Shown piece by piece: positions 33,065-41,677 of a stretch of 42,056 nucleotides of DNA. The stretch covers positions 1-42,056 of the forward strand of contig DKSD01000099.1 in NCBI GenBank assembly GCA_002473165.1, written 5' to 3'. Under the pieces are notes generated by a model. That model was given only the letters and a program-made list of their open reading frames with translations, was not told the origin of the DNA and searched no databases. Origin of the DNA: Succinatimonas sp. UBA7265. GTDB taxonomy: Bacteria; Pseudomonadota; Gammaproteobacteria; Enterobacterales; Succinivibrionaceae. The stretch's first letter is position 1. Every line of letters begins with the position of its first letter. A program made the translations under genes and the position numbers.

Positions 33065-33769
33065 TTAAAACATCCCGGAGAGCTTTGAGGAGGCGGCGAG
33101 CACCAGCGGCGCGAAGATCAGCGAGGGCAGATAGTTTATGACCTTGAGCTTCGTCACGCCGATCATATTCAGGCCGATGGCGAGGATCATGAGCGAGCCC
33201 GTGGCCGAGAGCGCCGAGATCACCTGATCGTCAAGGTATGGCGCCAGCTGCTCTGAGAAGAGTACGATGAAGCCCTGGAACACCAAAGTAAACAGCGCCG
33301 ATCCCAGCACGCCGGCGCCCATGGCGGCGGCGAGCATGATCCCTGAGCAGAAGTCTAAAAGCGACTTCGTGTAGAGCATGGTGTAATCTTCGGCAAGGCC
33401 TGCCTGCAGCGAGCCCACGATCACCATGGCGCCGACGTTCATGATGAGGCAGGACGTCACAAAGGCATTGGCGATGCGCGCCCCGGCGCCTTCGCCTTTT
33501 GCAAAGCGCGAGAGCAGCCTCTCGCAGCCTGAGTTCGTGCGATCCTCGAGCCTGAGCGCCTCGCCTGCCGCCGTGCCCAGGCAGATGCTGATGATCACGA
33601 GCAGGATGTCGCCGCCTTTGATGGTGCCGTCGACGCCGATGACGATGGTGCACAGCCCCAGCGCCGCCATCACCGCATCGGACACGGTTTTGGAGATGAA
33701 GCGGCGGGCGATCAGCCCGAGCAGGGCTCCGGCGATGATGGCGAGCGTGTTGACGATGACGGCAAACAT
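33065..33769 (-). CDS. DUF554 family membrane protein
   Basis: A 234-residue protein with about seven hydrophobic segments. The opening MFAVIVNTLAIIAGALLGLI, the segment ALGLCTIVIGVDGTIKGGD and the end INYLPSLIFAPLVLA match the DUF554 (YdfK/YqgA-like) family of probable transporters of unknown substrate. The start is ATG 33769; the frame is open further upstream only because it runs through tRNA genes. No good ribosome-binding site precedes the ATG. It lies 18 bases behind the tRNA terminator, so it either depends on read-through or on a promoter inside the tRNA genes. Confidence 0.85.
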   Translation of the reverse strand: MFAVIVNTLAIIAGALLGLIARRFISKTVSDAVMAALGLCTIVIGVDGTIKGGDILLVIISICLGTAAGEALRLEDRTNSGCERLLSRFAKGEGAGARIANAFVTSCLIMNVGAMVIVGSLQAGLAEDYTMLYTKSLLDFCSGIMLAAAMGAGVLGSALFTLVFQGFIVLFSEQLAPYLDDQVISALSATGSLMILAIGLNMIGVTKLKVINYLPSLIFAPLVLAASSKLSGMF

Positions 33770-33787
33770 TCTGGTAAATCCGCAAAC

Positions 33788-33808
33788 AAAAAAAGACGCT
33801 TGCGCGTC
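33788..33808 (-). terminator. Terminator of the tRNA operon
   Basis: On the minus strand GACGC, loop GCAA, GCGTC (33795-33808) is followed by seven T (33788-33794). It lies eight bases after the Leu tRNA. Confidence 0.85.
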
Positions 33809-33816
33809 CTGTGGGG

Positions 33817-33906
33817 TGGTGCCCGGGGTCGGGGTCGAACCGACATGGATTGTTAGGATCCGAGGGATTTTAAGTCCCTTGCGTCTACCAATTTCGCCAC
33901 CTGGGC
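33817..33906 (-). tRNA. leuZ: tRNA-Leu (TAA)
   Basis: A 90-base tRNA with encoded CCA (33817-33819), acceptor stem GCCCAGG/CCGGGC, a class II variable arm, the T-arm GGTTCGACCCC and the anticodon loop CTTAAAA reading TAA. It is the last of three tRNA genes in the order of E. coli glyW-cysT-leuZ. Confidence 0.95.
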
Positions 33907-33910
33907 AGTG

Positions 33911-33984
33911 TGGAGGCGCGTTCCAGAGTCGAACTGGACTATACGAATTTGCAATCCGCTGTATAACCGCTTTACTAACGCGCC
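33911..33984 (-). tRNA. cysT: tRNA-Cys (GCA)
   Basis: A 74-base tRNA with encoded CCA (33911-33913), acceptor stem GGCGCGT/ACGCGCC and anticodon GCA in the loop ATTGCAAAT. It is the middle gene of the tRNA operon, four bases upstream of tRNA-Leu. Confidence 0.95.
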
Positions 33985-34000
33985 AAATTGGATTTTTTAG

Positions 34001-34076
34001 TGGAGCGGGAAACGGAACTCGAATCCGCGACCCTAACCATGGCAAGGTTATGCTCTACCAACTGAGCTATTCCCGC
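34001..34076 (-). tRNA. glyW: tRNA-Gly (GCC)
   Basis: A 76-base tRNA with encoded CCA (34001-34003), acceptor stem GCGGGAA/TTCCCGC, D-loop AGCTCAGTTGGTAGAGC and anticodon GCC in the loop TTGCCAT. It is the first gene of the tRNA operon, 18 bases after the -10 box. Confidence 0.96.
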
Positions 34077-34094
34077 ACCGACTAAGCGAATGCC

Positions 34095-34122
34095 ATTATA
34101 AAGAAAGGCTTTCTTGTGTCAA
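34095..34122 (-). promoter_or_regulatory. Consensus sigma-70 promoter of the tRNA operon
   Basis: On the minus strand TTGACA (34117-34122) and TATAAT (34095-34100) are both perfect, with a 16-base spacer. The -10 box is followed by GGCATTCGC and the first tRNA starts 18 bases on. Confidence 0.9.
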
Positions 34123-34298
34123 GAAAATTTTAAGAAATTTTTTAATTTTGATTAAAAAACAAACAAGTGGGCGCAAATTTGGCGGCAAGTTTAACGAAAA
34201 TCCCGGGCAAAGCTTTGAGTTTTTAGGGGAAAGCACCGGCCCGGGTTCACCGTAAGCCAGGGCGGGCGCGGGGCAGGGCGCTCCGGGTTTCAGGAGCT

Positions 34299-36063
34299 TT
34301 AAGGCAGTTTCTCAACGGCCTTGGGCTCGGCGTTTACAAAGACTATGGCCCAGCAGTCGAGGTTGTGCACGTCTTTGAAGTTAGGCGCTTTGCGGCAGCG
34401 CTCAAGCTGCGCTTTGGCCTCATCAAGCTTGGAGGCGACCGTAGCGTCATTGCCTTTGGTTTTGGGCAGGTATTTGAGCTCCAAAAGCAGGCTGCGCCCG
34501 CCGTTTTTCAGGCTGCGCGCGAAGATATCGGCTGCGCCGTGTTCTCCGTCATCGCACTCAAGCCTGGTATCCAGCGCTCCTTTGCCGCCGTTATTCAAGG
34601 TGAAATAAAAGATGAGTTGCAGCGCACGCTCGTTAAAGCCTGAAAAACCTCCCCTTGAAGGTATGCTTTTAATCTGGCGGCTGACTTCGTTTAAAAGCGG
34701 CGTGATGTCGCCGTTCTCCGCAAGCCCCCCGAGATCGACGTTGTACGGCCTCTCTAAGCCGCTGCGCTCGGCCACACAGTCGAGGAAGGTCTGATAGCAG
34801 GCTTCGTTGGGGCAGCGGTACCAGACATCCAGGCTTGCGTCGCCGGTCTTCTTTGGATCACGGGTCAGAAAGCCCAGGTACGTGAGCATCGAGACCGTCT
34901 GCTCCCGGCTGAAGTTCTTTGCTTTGTTCAGGTTCAGATCTTTGAGCTCTCCGGAAGCGATGCTTTCGCGCCTGAAGATGGCGCCGGTGAGTTCATCGGC
35001 GATACCGGGCTCGGCAAGGTCAAGCATGCCGCCGAGTTTGCCGGCGTCCATGCCGGAACTGTTGTCCGTCAATGCCTTGGGGATTTCACGCTCTTTGATG
35101 AGGCTGTGCAGGAACGTCAGGCACATATTCGGGCAAAAGATCTTCTCCGTCGCCTGCTTTGAGAACAGGTAGCCGTCGTAGCGCTGTTCCATGACGTCCA
35201 TGATCTGAGCTTTGGTGATCCCGCCTAAGCGGCTGAAGTCCACGGTCTCGTCGATAATCTTAGAGAGCTCATCATGCGTGAACCCGGCCATGGCATTGAA
35301 TTCGGCATCTGCGCTGATGTTGGTGGAGATGTTAAAACCTGAGGTCACAGAGTCCAGTGAGATCGCCGACACTCCGGTTATGAAGAATCTGCCGATACAG
35401 GTTCCGTAGCTGTCATCACCGCCTGCATAGCTTTTAAGACAGTTGTAGAAGATCTTGATGGAGCCTGGGTGGTCTTCCGCTGTCGAAGTCAGATCGCGGA
35501 AAGACTTGCGGTCCTTGGAGAGCACGTCGTTGGCGAAGTGGTCATACTCGTCGATGATGATGTACAGGAGCTCACCGTCAGCGGCGTCATGGTCAAAGGC
35601 GGAGAGAAATTTGTCCATGAGCTCAGAGGGAGTGGCGTAAAGCCTGGGATCCAGTTCCTCAGCGGAGAAGCCTTTTTCCGGGTAGCGCTTGGAGAAATTG
35701 GAGATCCCTGAGGCCACGGCCTGGATGAAGCTGCTGGTAAGCCCGTCACTGAATGAATCGACTTTGGAGAAGTCGAACTTCAGGCAATAGTAGGAATTGG
35801 CCAGTTTGGTGCGGTGATCGTAAATCCATGTCCCTTTGAAATTTTGCTCGAATTTTGCCGCCAGGCTTTTGTCATAGTAGTTAAAGAGGATGTTGGTAAA
35901 GAGCGTCTTGCCAAAACGCCTAGGCCTCAAAAAAAACCGATACTTTTAAGTCAGGATCCGCCTCAAGATCTTCGATGTATTGCGTTTTATCGGCGTAAGC
36001 CAGATTTTCAGCATTGACCGCAGCAATTGAAGTGTTTTTCGTACTGATCTTTTTAAACGGCAT
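34299..36063 (-). pseudogene. AAA-ATPase-like/PD-(D/E)XK protein gene (DUF1703 type) split by a frameshift
   Basis: The gene starts at ATG 36063 (GAGGTG upstream) and reads MPFKKISTKNTSIAAVNAEN, YADKTQYIEDLEADPDLKVSVF. It then meets a run of eight T (35929-35936 on the minus strand). In frame the run leads to a stop after FFEA; with one T fewer it continues as FLRPRRFGKTLFTN and stays open for 543 residues to 34299. The rest is complete: P-loop-like RPRRFGKT, Walker B YIIIDEYDHF, RFFITGVS, and a C-terminal PD-(D/E)XK segment with LLLELKYLP. It may be a phase-variable gene, a recent mutation or an assembly error. Relatives are common in gut anaerobes and have no firmly known function. Confidence 0.85.
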
Positions 36064-36080
36064 GAAAGGTCACCTCTTTT

Positions 36081-36115
36081 AACTTCTTAATTATATCAAG
36101 AAAAATTAAGAAGTT
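36081..36115. promoter_or_regulatory. 12-bp perfect inverted repeat overlapping a TATAAT box
   Basis: AACTTCTTAATT (36081-36092) and AATTAAGAAGTT (36104-36115) flank an 11-base loop, 17 bases upstream of the ATPase start codon. On the minus strand the loop and arm contain TATAAT, so a bound repressor would cover the probable -10 region. Confidence 0.55.
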
Positions 36116-36242
36116 TTGTTATATTGGAGGTCGCTTTGCGCGGTTGCAGGGCCGTTTTTTCAGCATCTTTTTTTCTGTTTGCGCCAGACTCCTTCCGGCT
36201 GGTTTTCCCCGTCCTGTCAGCTGTGCCGCCTTAATCCAAATT

Positions 36243-36770
36243 TCAGGAGTTGCACATGTTCAGCACTTTGCGACAGTTGTTGATGAACGTCCTGGTGTAA
36301 AGGGAATGGTTAGGGCAGGCTTTCCTGATCGCCTTGATGCTGCCTGCTGAAATCAGCACGACCGAAAAGGCCTGCTCGTTTCGGGTGTCTTCTTCACGGG
36401 CGCGGTAATAAGACTCCGCCTGTTCGAGCTGATCGGCCTTAAAGGGGATCAGTCTTACTTTTTTGGATGCTGAATCGAGTTCCGGCACGTGGTATCCGGA
36501 AAACCTCCCGTTGCTCTGTTCTTCAATAGAGCTGGCAGTTGCCGCAGCTCTCTGCAGGCTCTTTACCAGTGAAAGCCGGCTGTCTGTATCCAGGATCTCT
36601 TTTCTGATGTCATCAAGCGCCCGCCCCTTAAAATCTTCAGGCAGGATCTTCGTCTCATACACAGAGAACAGCGCGCCGGCCAGTTTAAAGAAACGCTTTA
36701 TGTTTTCATCACCCTCGCCGGGTTTTATCGAAGCTTGAAAGGAAGCCGCTGCCAGCAGCGAGCCTGGCGA
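36243..36770 (-). pseudogene. RelA/SpoT-type protein C-terminal fragment
   Basis: The frame begins directly after the TGA of the Rpn-like gene, in the same phase, and runs 175 codons to TGA at 36243. Only a GTG at 36662 offers an internal start, leaving 139 codons. The end AFSVVLISAGSIKAIRKACPN resembles the closing segment of RelA/SpoT-domain proteins (VVLVSxDSxxxLKKAYPN), and ENIKRFFKLAGALFSVYET would fit the helix after the synthetase. The (p)ppGpp synthetase domain itself is absent. I take it as a truncated remnant joined to the Rpn gene by a deletion; it might instead be expressed as a short protein. Family assignment rests on a short motif. Confidence 0.45.
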
Positions 36771-37844
36771 TCAGTTTGGTTTAACGGTCTGTTCAGCATT
36801 CAGCTGCGCCGAATAGGTCGGCCGTTCCGCTTCAGGAACGTCAAGCATGTCAAAAATTTCTTTGAAGTTATTAAAATTACCGTTTTTCCACATGGCCTTA
36901 ATGTCAGCCAGCCTGCTTTCATGTTTGCCTTCAGCCCGGCCTTCAGCTCTGCCTTCAGCCCGGCCTTCAGCTCTGCCTTCAGCCCGGCCTTCAGCTGTAG
37001 CAAGATATCTTTCATAAGGGGTAAGCACGTCGCTCATAAAATACCTTCCTTCCAGCGTTGACGACTGGGAACGAACCATTCTCTCTTCAATCATAGCGTT
37101 TTTAATTCCGTTTACAAATTGATCTTCACCTGATTTTTCATTGCCGGTTCTCAAAAGATCCAGCAGTTCTGAAAGCTCCTCCGGGATGCCCTGACCCTTC
37201 GTGTAAATGATTGCCGTGGTAAAGTCCAGACCGGTTTCACGCCCGGCAAGATCGGAATTCATGGTTGCCACCCGGTGCCAGCTGTTAACCTCTTTTGGCG
37301 GTTTGAAATTGCAAATAAAGAGCGTCATGATCCCTGGGATGTCGGTGCGATTGCTGTTTTCCGGCAGACTGCTCCCGAACATCAGGCAGTTTATGGTCAG
37401 CGCCCGCTGCATGACGTCGTGCTCGTCACGGTTCTGGTGCTCGAGATCGATATAACGCCCGGCTGAACCGTCAGGTTTGTCGTCCTGGTGTGCCGCGATG
37501 AAGATGTCGCACCTTACCGAACGATGTCCGGCTCCCAATGTCAGGGTTTTGTCTTCCTGATGAGAGAAAGCGGAGCGCAGTTCGCGGTATTTAAATGGGA
37601 GTCGGGAGCAAATGCGGTTGACCGTTGCATCGCAAAGATCAGGATGGCTGCGCATGAACCAGCGAAACACCTTGTCGTTGCAGAGCCGGGCCTGCTCCCA
37701 CGGCATCACGTAATCAGGGAAAGCATTGGAGAGCAGTTCTACCTGGTCATCGCTGAGCTGTATGCCAGCTTTGTAGATCTTGATCGCTTCATCGATCTCT
37801 TTTCTGTGTACGCTTATGAAATCCGGTGTCTGAGGATCACACAT
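36771..37844 (-). CDS. Rpn-like PD-(D/E)XK nuclease family protein
   Basis: A 357-residue protein of the recombination-promoting nuclease or PDDEXK-transposase-like family. The nuclease core is RCDIFIAAHQ (D113) with YIDLEHQNRDE (E135, Q137), followed by the helix DVMQRALTINCLMF. It has a C-terminal run of AEGR tetrapeptides (encoded at 36927-36998) that joins the core to a short helical end. ATG 37844 has AGGAG five bases upstream and gives a better start than the long upstream extension. Rpn proteins in E. coli are DNA endonucleases with recombination or phage-defence roles; the exact role here is unknown. Confidence 0.8.
   Translation of the reverse strand: MCDPQTPDFISVHRKEIDEAIKIYKAGIQLSDDQVELLSNAFPDYVMPWEQARLCNDKVFRWFMRSHPDLCDATVNRICSRLPFKYRELRSAFSHQEDKTLTLGAGHRSVRCDIFIAAHQDDKPDGSAGRYIDLEHQNRDEHDVMQRALTINCLMFGSSLPENSNRTDIPGIMTLFICNFKPPKEVNSWHRVATMNSDLAGRETGLDFTTAIIYTKGQGIPEELSELLDLLRTGNEKSGEDQFVNGIKNAMIEERMVRSQSSTLEGRYFMSDVLTPYERYLATAEGRAEGRAEGRAEGRAEGRAEGKHESRLADIKAMWKNGNFNNFKEIFDMLDVPEAERPTYSAQLNAEQTVKPN
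36927..36998 (-). repeat. Three 24-bp tandem repeats encoding AEGR units
   Basis: The 24-base unit at 36927-36950 is repeated exactly at 36951-36974 and with one change at 36975-36998. Each unit encodes two AEGR tetrapeptides. Both 12 and 24 are multiples of three, so slippage would change linker length without breaking the frame. Confidence 0.85.
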
Positions 37845-38104
37845 GATTACTCCTGAAATCCTGAAAAAACAGAGCAGTGCTTCTGCCAGCCCCATGGGCG
37901 GCTCGCGTAATATATATAACTTGCGGAAAAAACGAAAGGGCGGATCCGGTTTTTTCAGCGGCTTAAAGCCGGTGGAATGTCTCCTGACTGAACGTCTCAA
38001 TGAACAAACTTGATTTCGTAATTCAGCTTACAGATCAGTAAAATCAACTTGGTTTTGTTTGCAGAATTAGCGAAAATTTGGCTCAAAGAAGGGAGATCTG
38101 CAAA

Positions 38105-39556
38105 ATGCTGAGCGAAGAACTGACGGATTTGGTAAATCAAATCCGCTCTTTGAAAGCAAAACCGCAAAACTTCGCGCTCAAAGATGCCGCTGTCGGATGC
38201 CCTCTGCATCTATATGGCACGCTCTCGGCTTTTGCCAACCAGGATGCAGGCGGCATCCTGATCTTCGGGATCAGTGAGGATGACGGTTTTTCCGTCACCG
38301 GCGTTTACGATCTGCAGGATCTGCAAAAGAAAGTTACGGAGCAATGCAAACAAATGATGCCGCCGATCCGCGCGCTGTTTACGGTAGCGGAAATTGACGG
38401 CAAATCCGTGTGTTCAGCGGAAATCCCCGCGGCGGATCCAGCGGATCGCCCGTGTTTTTATTCAGGCGCCGGCCGCCTTAAGGGTTCATATGTGCGTGTC
38501 GGTGATGCAGATCTCCCAATGACCGAATATGAAATTTACAGCTATGAAGCTTACAGAAAAAGAGTTCGTGATGACGAACGGACCGATGTGCAGGTGACGC
38601 TGGCGCTGCTCGATCAGGACAAAGTGCAAAGCTATATAGAGCGCATGAAAGCGGAACGGCCGGGATTTTCGAAACTGGATCGTCAACAGATCTGTGAGAT
38701 GCTTGCAATTACTCGAGGCGGAATTCCGACGCTGGCAGCTGTATTGAATTTTGGCATCTACCCGCAAGGCTGTTTTCCGCAGCTGGCGGTTACGGCCATT
38801 GTGGTTCCTGGAACTGAGATCGGGGATATTTCTGAAGACGGGACGCGCTTTCAGGACAATCGACGCATTGAAGGCACTTTGCAGGATATGCTGGCCGCAG
38901 CCTTGTCATTTTGCAAACGAAACATGAAAGTGCAAACGAGGATCGATCCTGAAACCGGGGCGCGCTCTGATAAAACTGAATATCCCATGGAAGCCATACG
39001 TGAAGCGGTGCTCAATGCTTTGATTCATCGTGATTACAGCCGTTTTACGGAAGGTACTCCGGTGCAATTAGATTTTTTTGCAAACCGCCTGGAAATTCAC
39101 AGCCCGGGCGGCCTTTACGGCCGTCTTACGGTTAAGGAACTGGGCAAAGTCCGCCCTGATCTCAGAAACCCGGCTTTGGCGGCCATGTCGGAATTTCTGT
39201 TGAATACCGAGAACCGTTATTCCGGCATTCCGACCATCAGGCGGGAGATGAAAGAGGCAGGGCTCCCTGAACCGGTATTTGAGGATCGCCGCAATGAATT
39301 CGTAGTGACGCTGTACAACACGCCTCAGACAGCGGCGGCAGAGCAGCACGCGCCTGAGCGCTCGCGCGAAGATCTGCTTGCGTATTGCAAAGTTCCGCGG
39401 TCACGCCAGGAGATCGCGGATCATCTGGGCATAAGCACGGTGTTTTATGTCATGAAGGCTTTTGTGCGCCCGCTGCTGCAAAGCGGCGCGCTTAAAATGA
39501 CCATCCCCGATAAGCCTGCAAGCCGCAAGCAGAAGTTCGTCGCGGCAAAGCAGTGA
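38105..39556 (+). CDS. AlbA_2 (Schlafen-like) DNA-binding and ATP-binding regulator
   Basis: A 483-residue putative transcriptional regulator. The N-terminal AlbA_2 domain shows LYGTLSAFANQDAGGILIFGI (37-57) and ends near GSYVRVGDADLPMTEYE. The C-terminal half has the HATPase_c_4-like signature EAIREAVLNALIHRDY and RLEIHSPGGLYG. A final winged-helix-like stretch (SRQEIADHLGISTVFYVMKAF) follows. ATG 38105 with GGGAGA upstream is preferred over the TTG 27 bases earlier. It is divergent from the Rpn-like gene across about 260 bases. Ligand and targets are unknown. Confidence 0.85.
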   Translation: MLSEELTDLVNQIRSLKAKPQNFALKDAAVGCPLHLYGTLSAFANQDAGGILIFGISEDDGFSVTGVYDLQDLQKKVTEQCKQMMPPIRALFTVAEIDGKSVCSAEIPAADPADRPCFYSGAGRLKGSYVRVGDADLPMTEYEIYSYEAYRKRVRDDERTDVQVTLALLDQDKVQSYIERMKAERPGFSKLDRQQICEMLAITRGGIPTLAAVLNFGIYPQGCFPQLAVTAIVVPGTEIGDISEDGTRFQDNRRIEGTLQDMLAAALSFCKRNMKVQTRIDPETGARSDKTEYPMEAIREAVLNALIHRDYSRFTEGTPVQLDFFANRLEIHSPGGLYGRLTVKELGKVRPDLRNPALAAMSEFLLNTENRYSGIPTIRREMKEAGLPEPVFEDRRNEFVVTLYNTPQTAAAEQHAPERSREDLLAYCKVPRSRQEIADHLGISTVFYVMKAFVRPLLQSGALKMTIPDKPASRKQKFVAAKQ

Positions 39557-39842
39557 GGCTTTGCATTCCTGCAGTCGCAAAGGGAGGGAAAAGCAGTTGT
39601 GGCATTGCAATGCGCATCAGATCTTGGATTGTGTTCAAAGTGTCTTGGATTTAAGAAAATTTTGTATTGGAATTGTTCTGGAAATCTTTAAAAATTATGT
39701 TTTGAATCCTAAGATTTTTTATAAAACTAGGCTTTTATGCAGTACTAACATTGTTCTTTAGCATGGAAGTGGTATCTTAAAGGCGGTGCAACGCGTCTTG
39801 TTTATGTTGCATGCTTTCTAACAGCAAAAATCAGGTATCACT

Positions 39843-40574
39843 ATGAAATTTAAAACCATTATTCCAGCAATACTGATCCTGGCCGCCTGCGCCGCCGTAA
39901 CCGGCTGCAAACACGATCGCACTGAGGAATTCACCAAGTATCTTACAGATCAGTTCAACTCCAAACGCTGTTCACTGGCCGTTTGGCTTACTCCTCCCAG
40001 CGATTTCTTTTCACTGGGCAATGAAGGGCCTAAATTCTCAAGAAAATTTCCTTCGGAACTCGATCTGCGCTATGAAAACAAGAAAGGCACAGCGTTTCCG
40101 CTGGCAAAAATTCTTGAGCGCGAAGGGTACATCACCACGGAAAAGGTGATGATAGGGTATGAACCTCAAGACATGTTTGACAAAGGCCGTAAAAAAGAAC
40201 TCTGGGCGCTGAGGATCACCCCCACCAAGAAAGCGGAGCCTTACGTAATTAAGGGTGAGGATGCTGAGGCCGGATTGTGCCTTGCCAGGGTGAAGCTCGG
40301 CCCCATGAGCGAGGAAGAACTCACTGAGGGGATGCAAAGAGAGAGATACCGCAAGGATCTCGAAGTCCACGAAGTCAGGTATCGGGCTGTCTGGGATGAA
40401 AAGAAAACCGTTCCAGAAACACTTATCAACGAAATCGTCGAAAAGTATAAAAATGACTGGAGCGGCAAAGTCAAAACCGGCAGGTTCCCGGATCAGGAAG
40501 ATCGCAAAGGGACAATTATTTACGATCCCAAGACCAAAGAACTGAGAGCTGAATTTGGCTGGAGCGGTGTCTGA
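39843..40574 (+). CDS. Hypothetical lipoprotein
   Basis: A 243-residue protein with a lipoprotein signal peptide and lipobox AVTGC (C22). The +2 residue is Lys, not Asp, so outer-membrane sorting is likely. The mature part is hydrophilic and rich in Lys, Glu and Arg, without a domain I can name. ATG 39843 has an AGG-type site. It has its own terminator and stands alone between the AlbA_2 regulator and the HAD protein. Confidence 0.75.
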   Translation: MKFKTIIPAILILAACAAVTGCKHDRTEEFTKYLTDQFNSKRCSLAVWLTPPSDFFSLGNEGPKFSRKFPSELDLRYENKKGTAFPLAKILEREGYITTEKVMIGYEPQDMFDKGRKKELWALRITPTKKAEPYVIKGEDAEAGLCLARVKLGPMSEEELTEGMQRERYRKDLEVHEVRYRAVWDEKKTVPETLINEIVEKYKNDWSGKVKTGRFPDQEDRKGTIIYDPKTKELRAEFGWSGV

Positions 40575-40615
40575 AGACCGCGGTCACTTAACCGCTCTTT
40601 TAGTGTGATCTATAA

Positions 40616-40646
40616 AAACGCACTTCTCACCGGGGTGTGTTTTTTT
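40616..40646 (+). terminator. Rho-independent terminator of the lipoprotein gene
   Basis: AAACGCAC (40616-40623) pairs with GTGTGTTT (40635-40642, one G-T wobble) and runs into seven T (40640-40646). Confidence 0.65.
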
Positions 40647-40828
40647 GTCTGAAAATTCAGCTTACAGGCAAACTGCGGCGCTCCTGCAGCCGGATGGAAA
40701 GCAGGGTTGGTATATTTAACGCAAAGGGGAATTTTTGCCTGTCACACTTAGAGATCCCGGATGCTAAAGGCTCTTGGTTACCAGGCAAAATTTCGCAACC
40801 GCCTGCCAGTAACCTTACAGAGCAAACG

Positions 40829-41647
40829 ATGAAAGCCATTTTTCTCGACATAGACGGCGTGCTGCAGCCTTGCGGCCGCGAGAACTGCTTCAAACATATC
40901 AAAAACGGCGAACTGCCCGGCGTATGCCTGGAACTTAACCAACGCGTCACCAACGGCTTGGATCTCTGTGAATTCTGCGGCGGAAACGAGGAAGACAGGA
41001 GATTTAAGGCCGAGCACCATGGCCTGAGCGCGCAGAACTGTGATGTCGCGGCGGTGCTGCGGGACAGGGATCCGGAGGCAGTGCGCCTGCTGCATCAGGT
41101 GCTCGGTGAGACGGGCGCGAAAATTGTGCTCTCCACCGACTGGCGCGAGAAAGGCTTTGAGTTCTGCCAGGCGCTTTTTGACATCCACGGCCTGGGCCAA
41201 TATCTTTACGGCACGACCTGGTTCACCGGATCCTATTATCAGCGCGAGCTTTTTTCCGACGAAGAAAGATCGGATATCGAAGACGACTGGTTTGATGCGC
41301 AGTACTCGCTTTGCGAAGGTTTCAGACAGCTTTATTCGAGCTCTGAGTCTGACGGCGATTCGAGATGGTTTGAGCAGCGCACCGCCGAGATCTTAGAGTA
41401 CCTTGACCGCCCCCGCGAGATCACGGCTTTTGTCGCCGTGGATGACATCGATCTGAGTGTGGGGCTCGGGGAGCATTTTGTTTACTCTGACTCACGCAGC
41501 TATCATCTTGAGGAAGTGCACGTTCAAAAGATGAAAGCCGCGCTCTCGATCGAGGACGGCTCTTATCCGCTTCCTGCCAGTTTGCAGACCGCGGAACTCA
41601 GGCGGTGGCGGGAGAAACGGGTGAAGAACTGCAAGTACAAAATGTGA
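40829..41647 (+). CDS. HAD-superfamily protein (HAD_SAK-like)
   Basis: A 272-residue protein starting MKAIFLDIDGVLQP, the HAD motif I with D7 as nucleophile and D9 as acid/base. VLSTDWREKGFE is motif II-like, and FVAVDDIDL carries the motif IV acidic pair near the C-terminus. The layout resembles the HAD domains found in so-called Swiss-army-knife RNA repair proteins, but as a stand-alone domain. The substrate is unknown. The start is chosen at ATG 40829, where the HAD fold begins; an upstream in-frame start at 40637 would overlap a terminator. No strong ribosome-binding site is seen. Confidence 0.75.
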   Translation: MKAIFLDIDGVLQPCGRENCFKHIKNGELPGVCLELNQRVTNGLDLCEFCGGNEEDRRFKAEHHGLSAQNCDVAAVLRDRDPEAVRLLHQVLGETGAKIVLSTDWREKGFEFCQALFDIHGLGQYLYGTTWFTGSYYQRELFSDEERSDIEDDWFDAQYSLCEGFRQLYSSSESDGDSRWFEQRTAEILEYLDRPREITAFVAVDDIDLSVGLGEHFVYSDSRSYHLEEVHVQKMKAALSIEDGSYPLPASLQTAELRRWREKRVKNCKYKM

Positions 41648-41677
41648 CTTGGACGGGCTCAAAACCGCGCTGTGCTG

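Noticed and set aside
33770..34045. N-terminal extension of the DUF554 frame and the overlapping plus-strand 219-codon frame
   Set aside because: Both run through three tRNA genes and are chance openings.
36771..36773. TGA as selenocysteine codon linking the Rpn-like protein to the following frame
   Set aside because: No SECIS-like hairpin is recognised directly downstream and the TGA lies at the normal end of an Rpn-type C-terminus.
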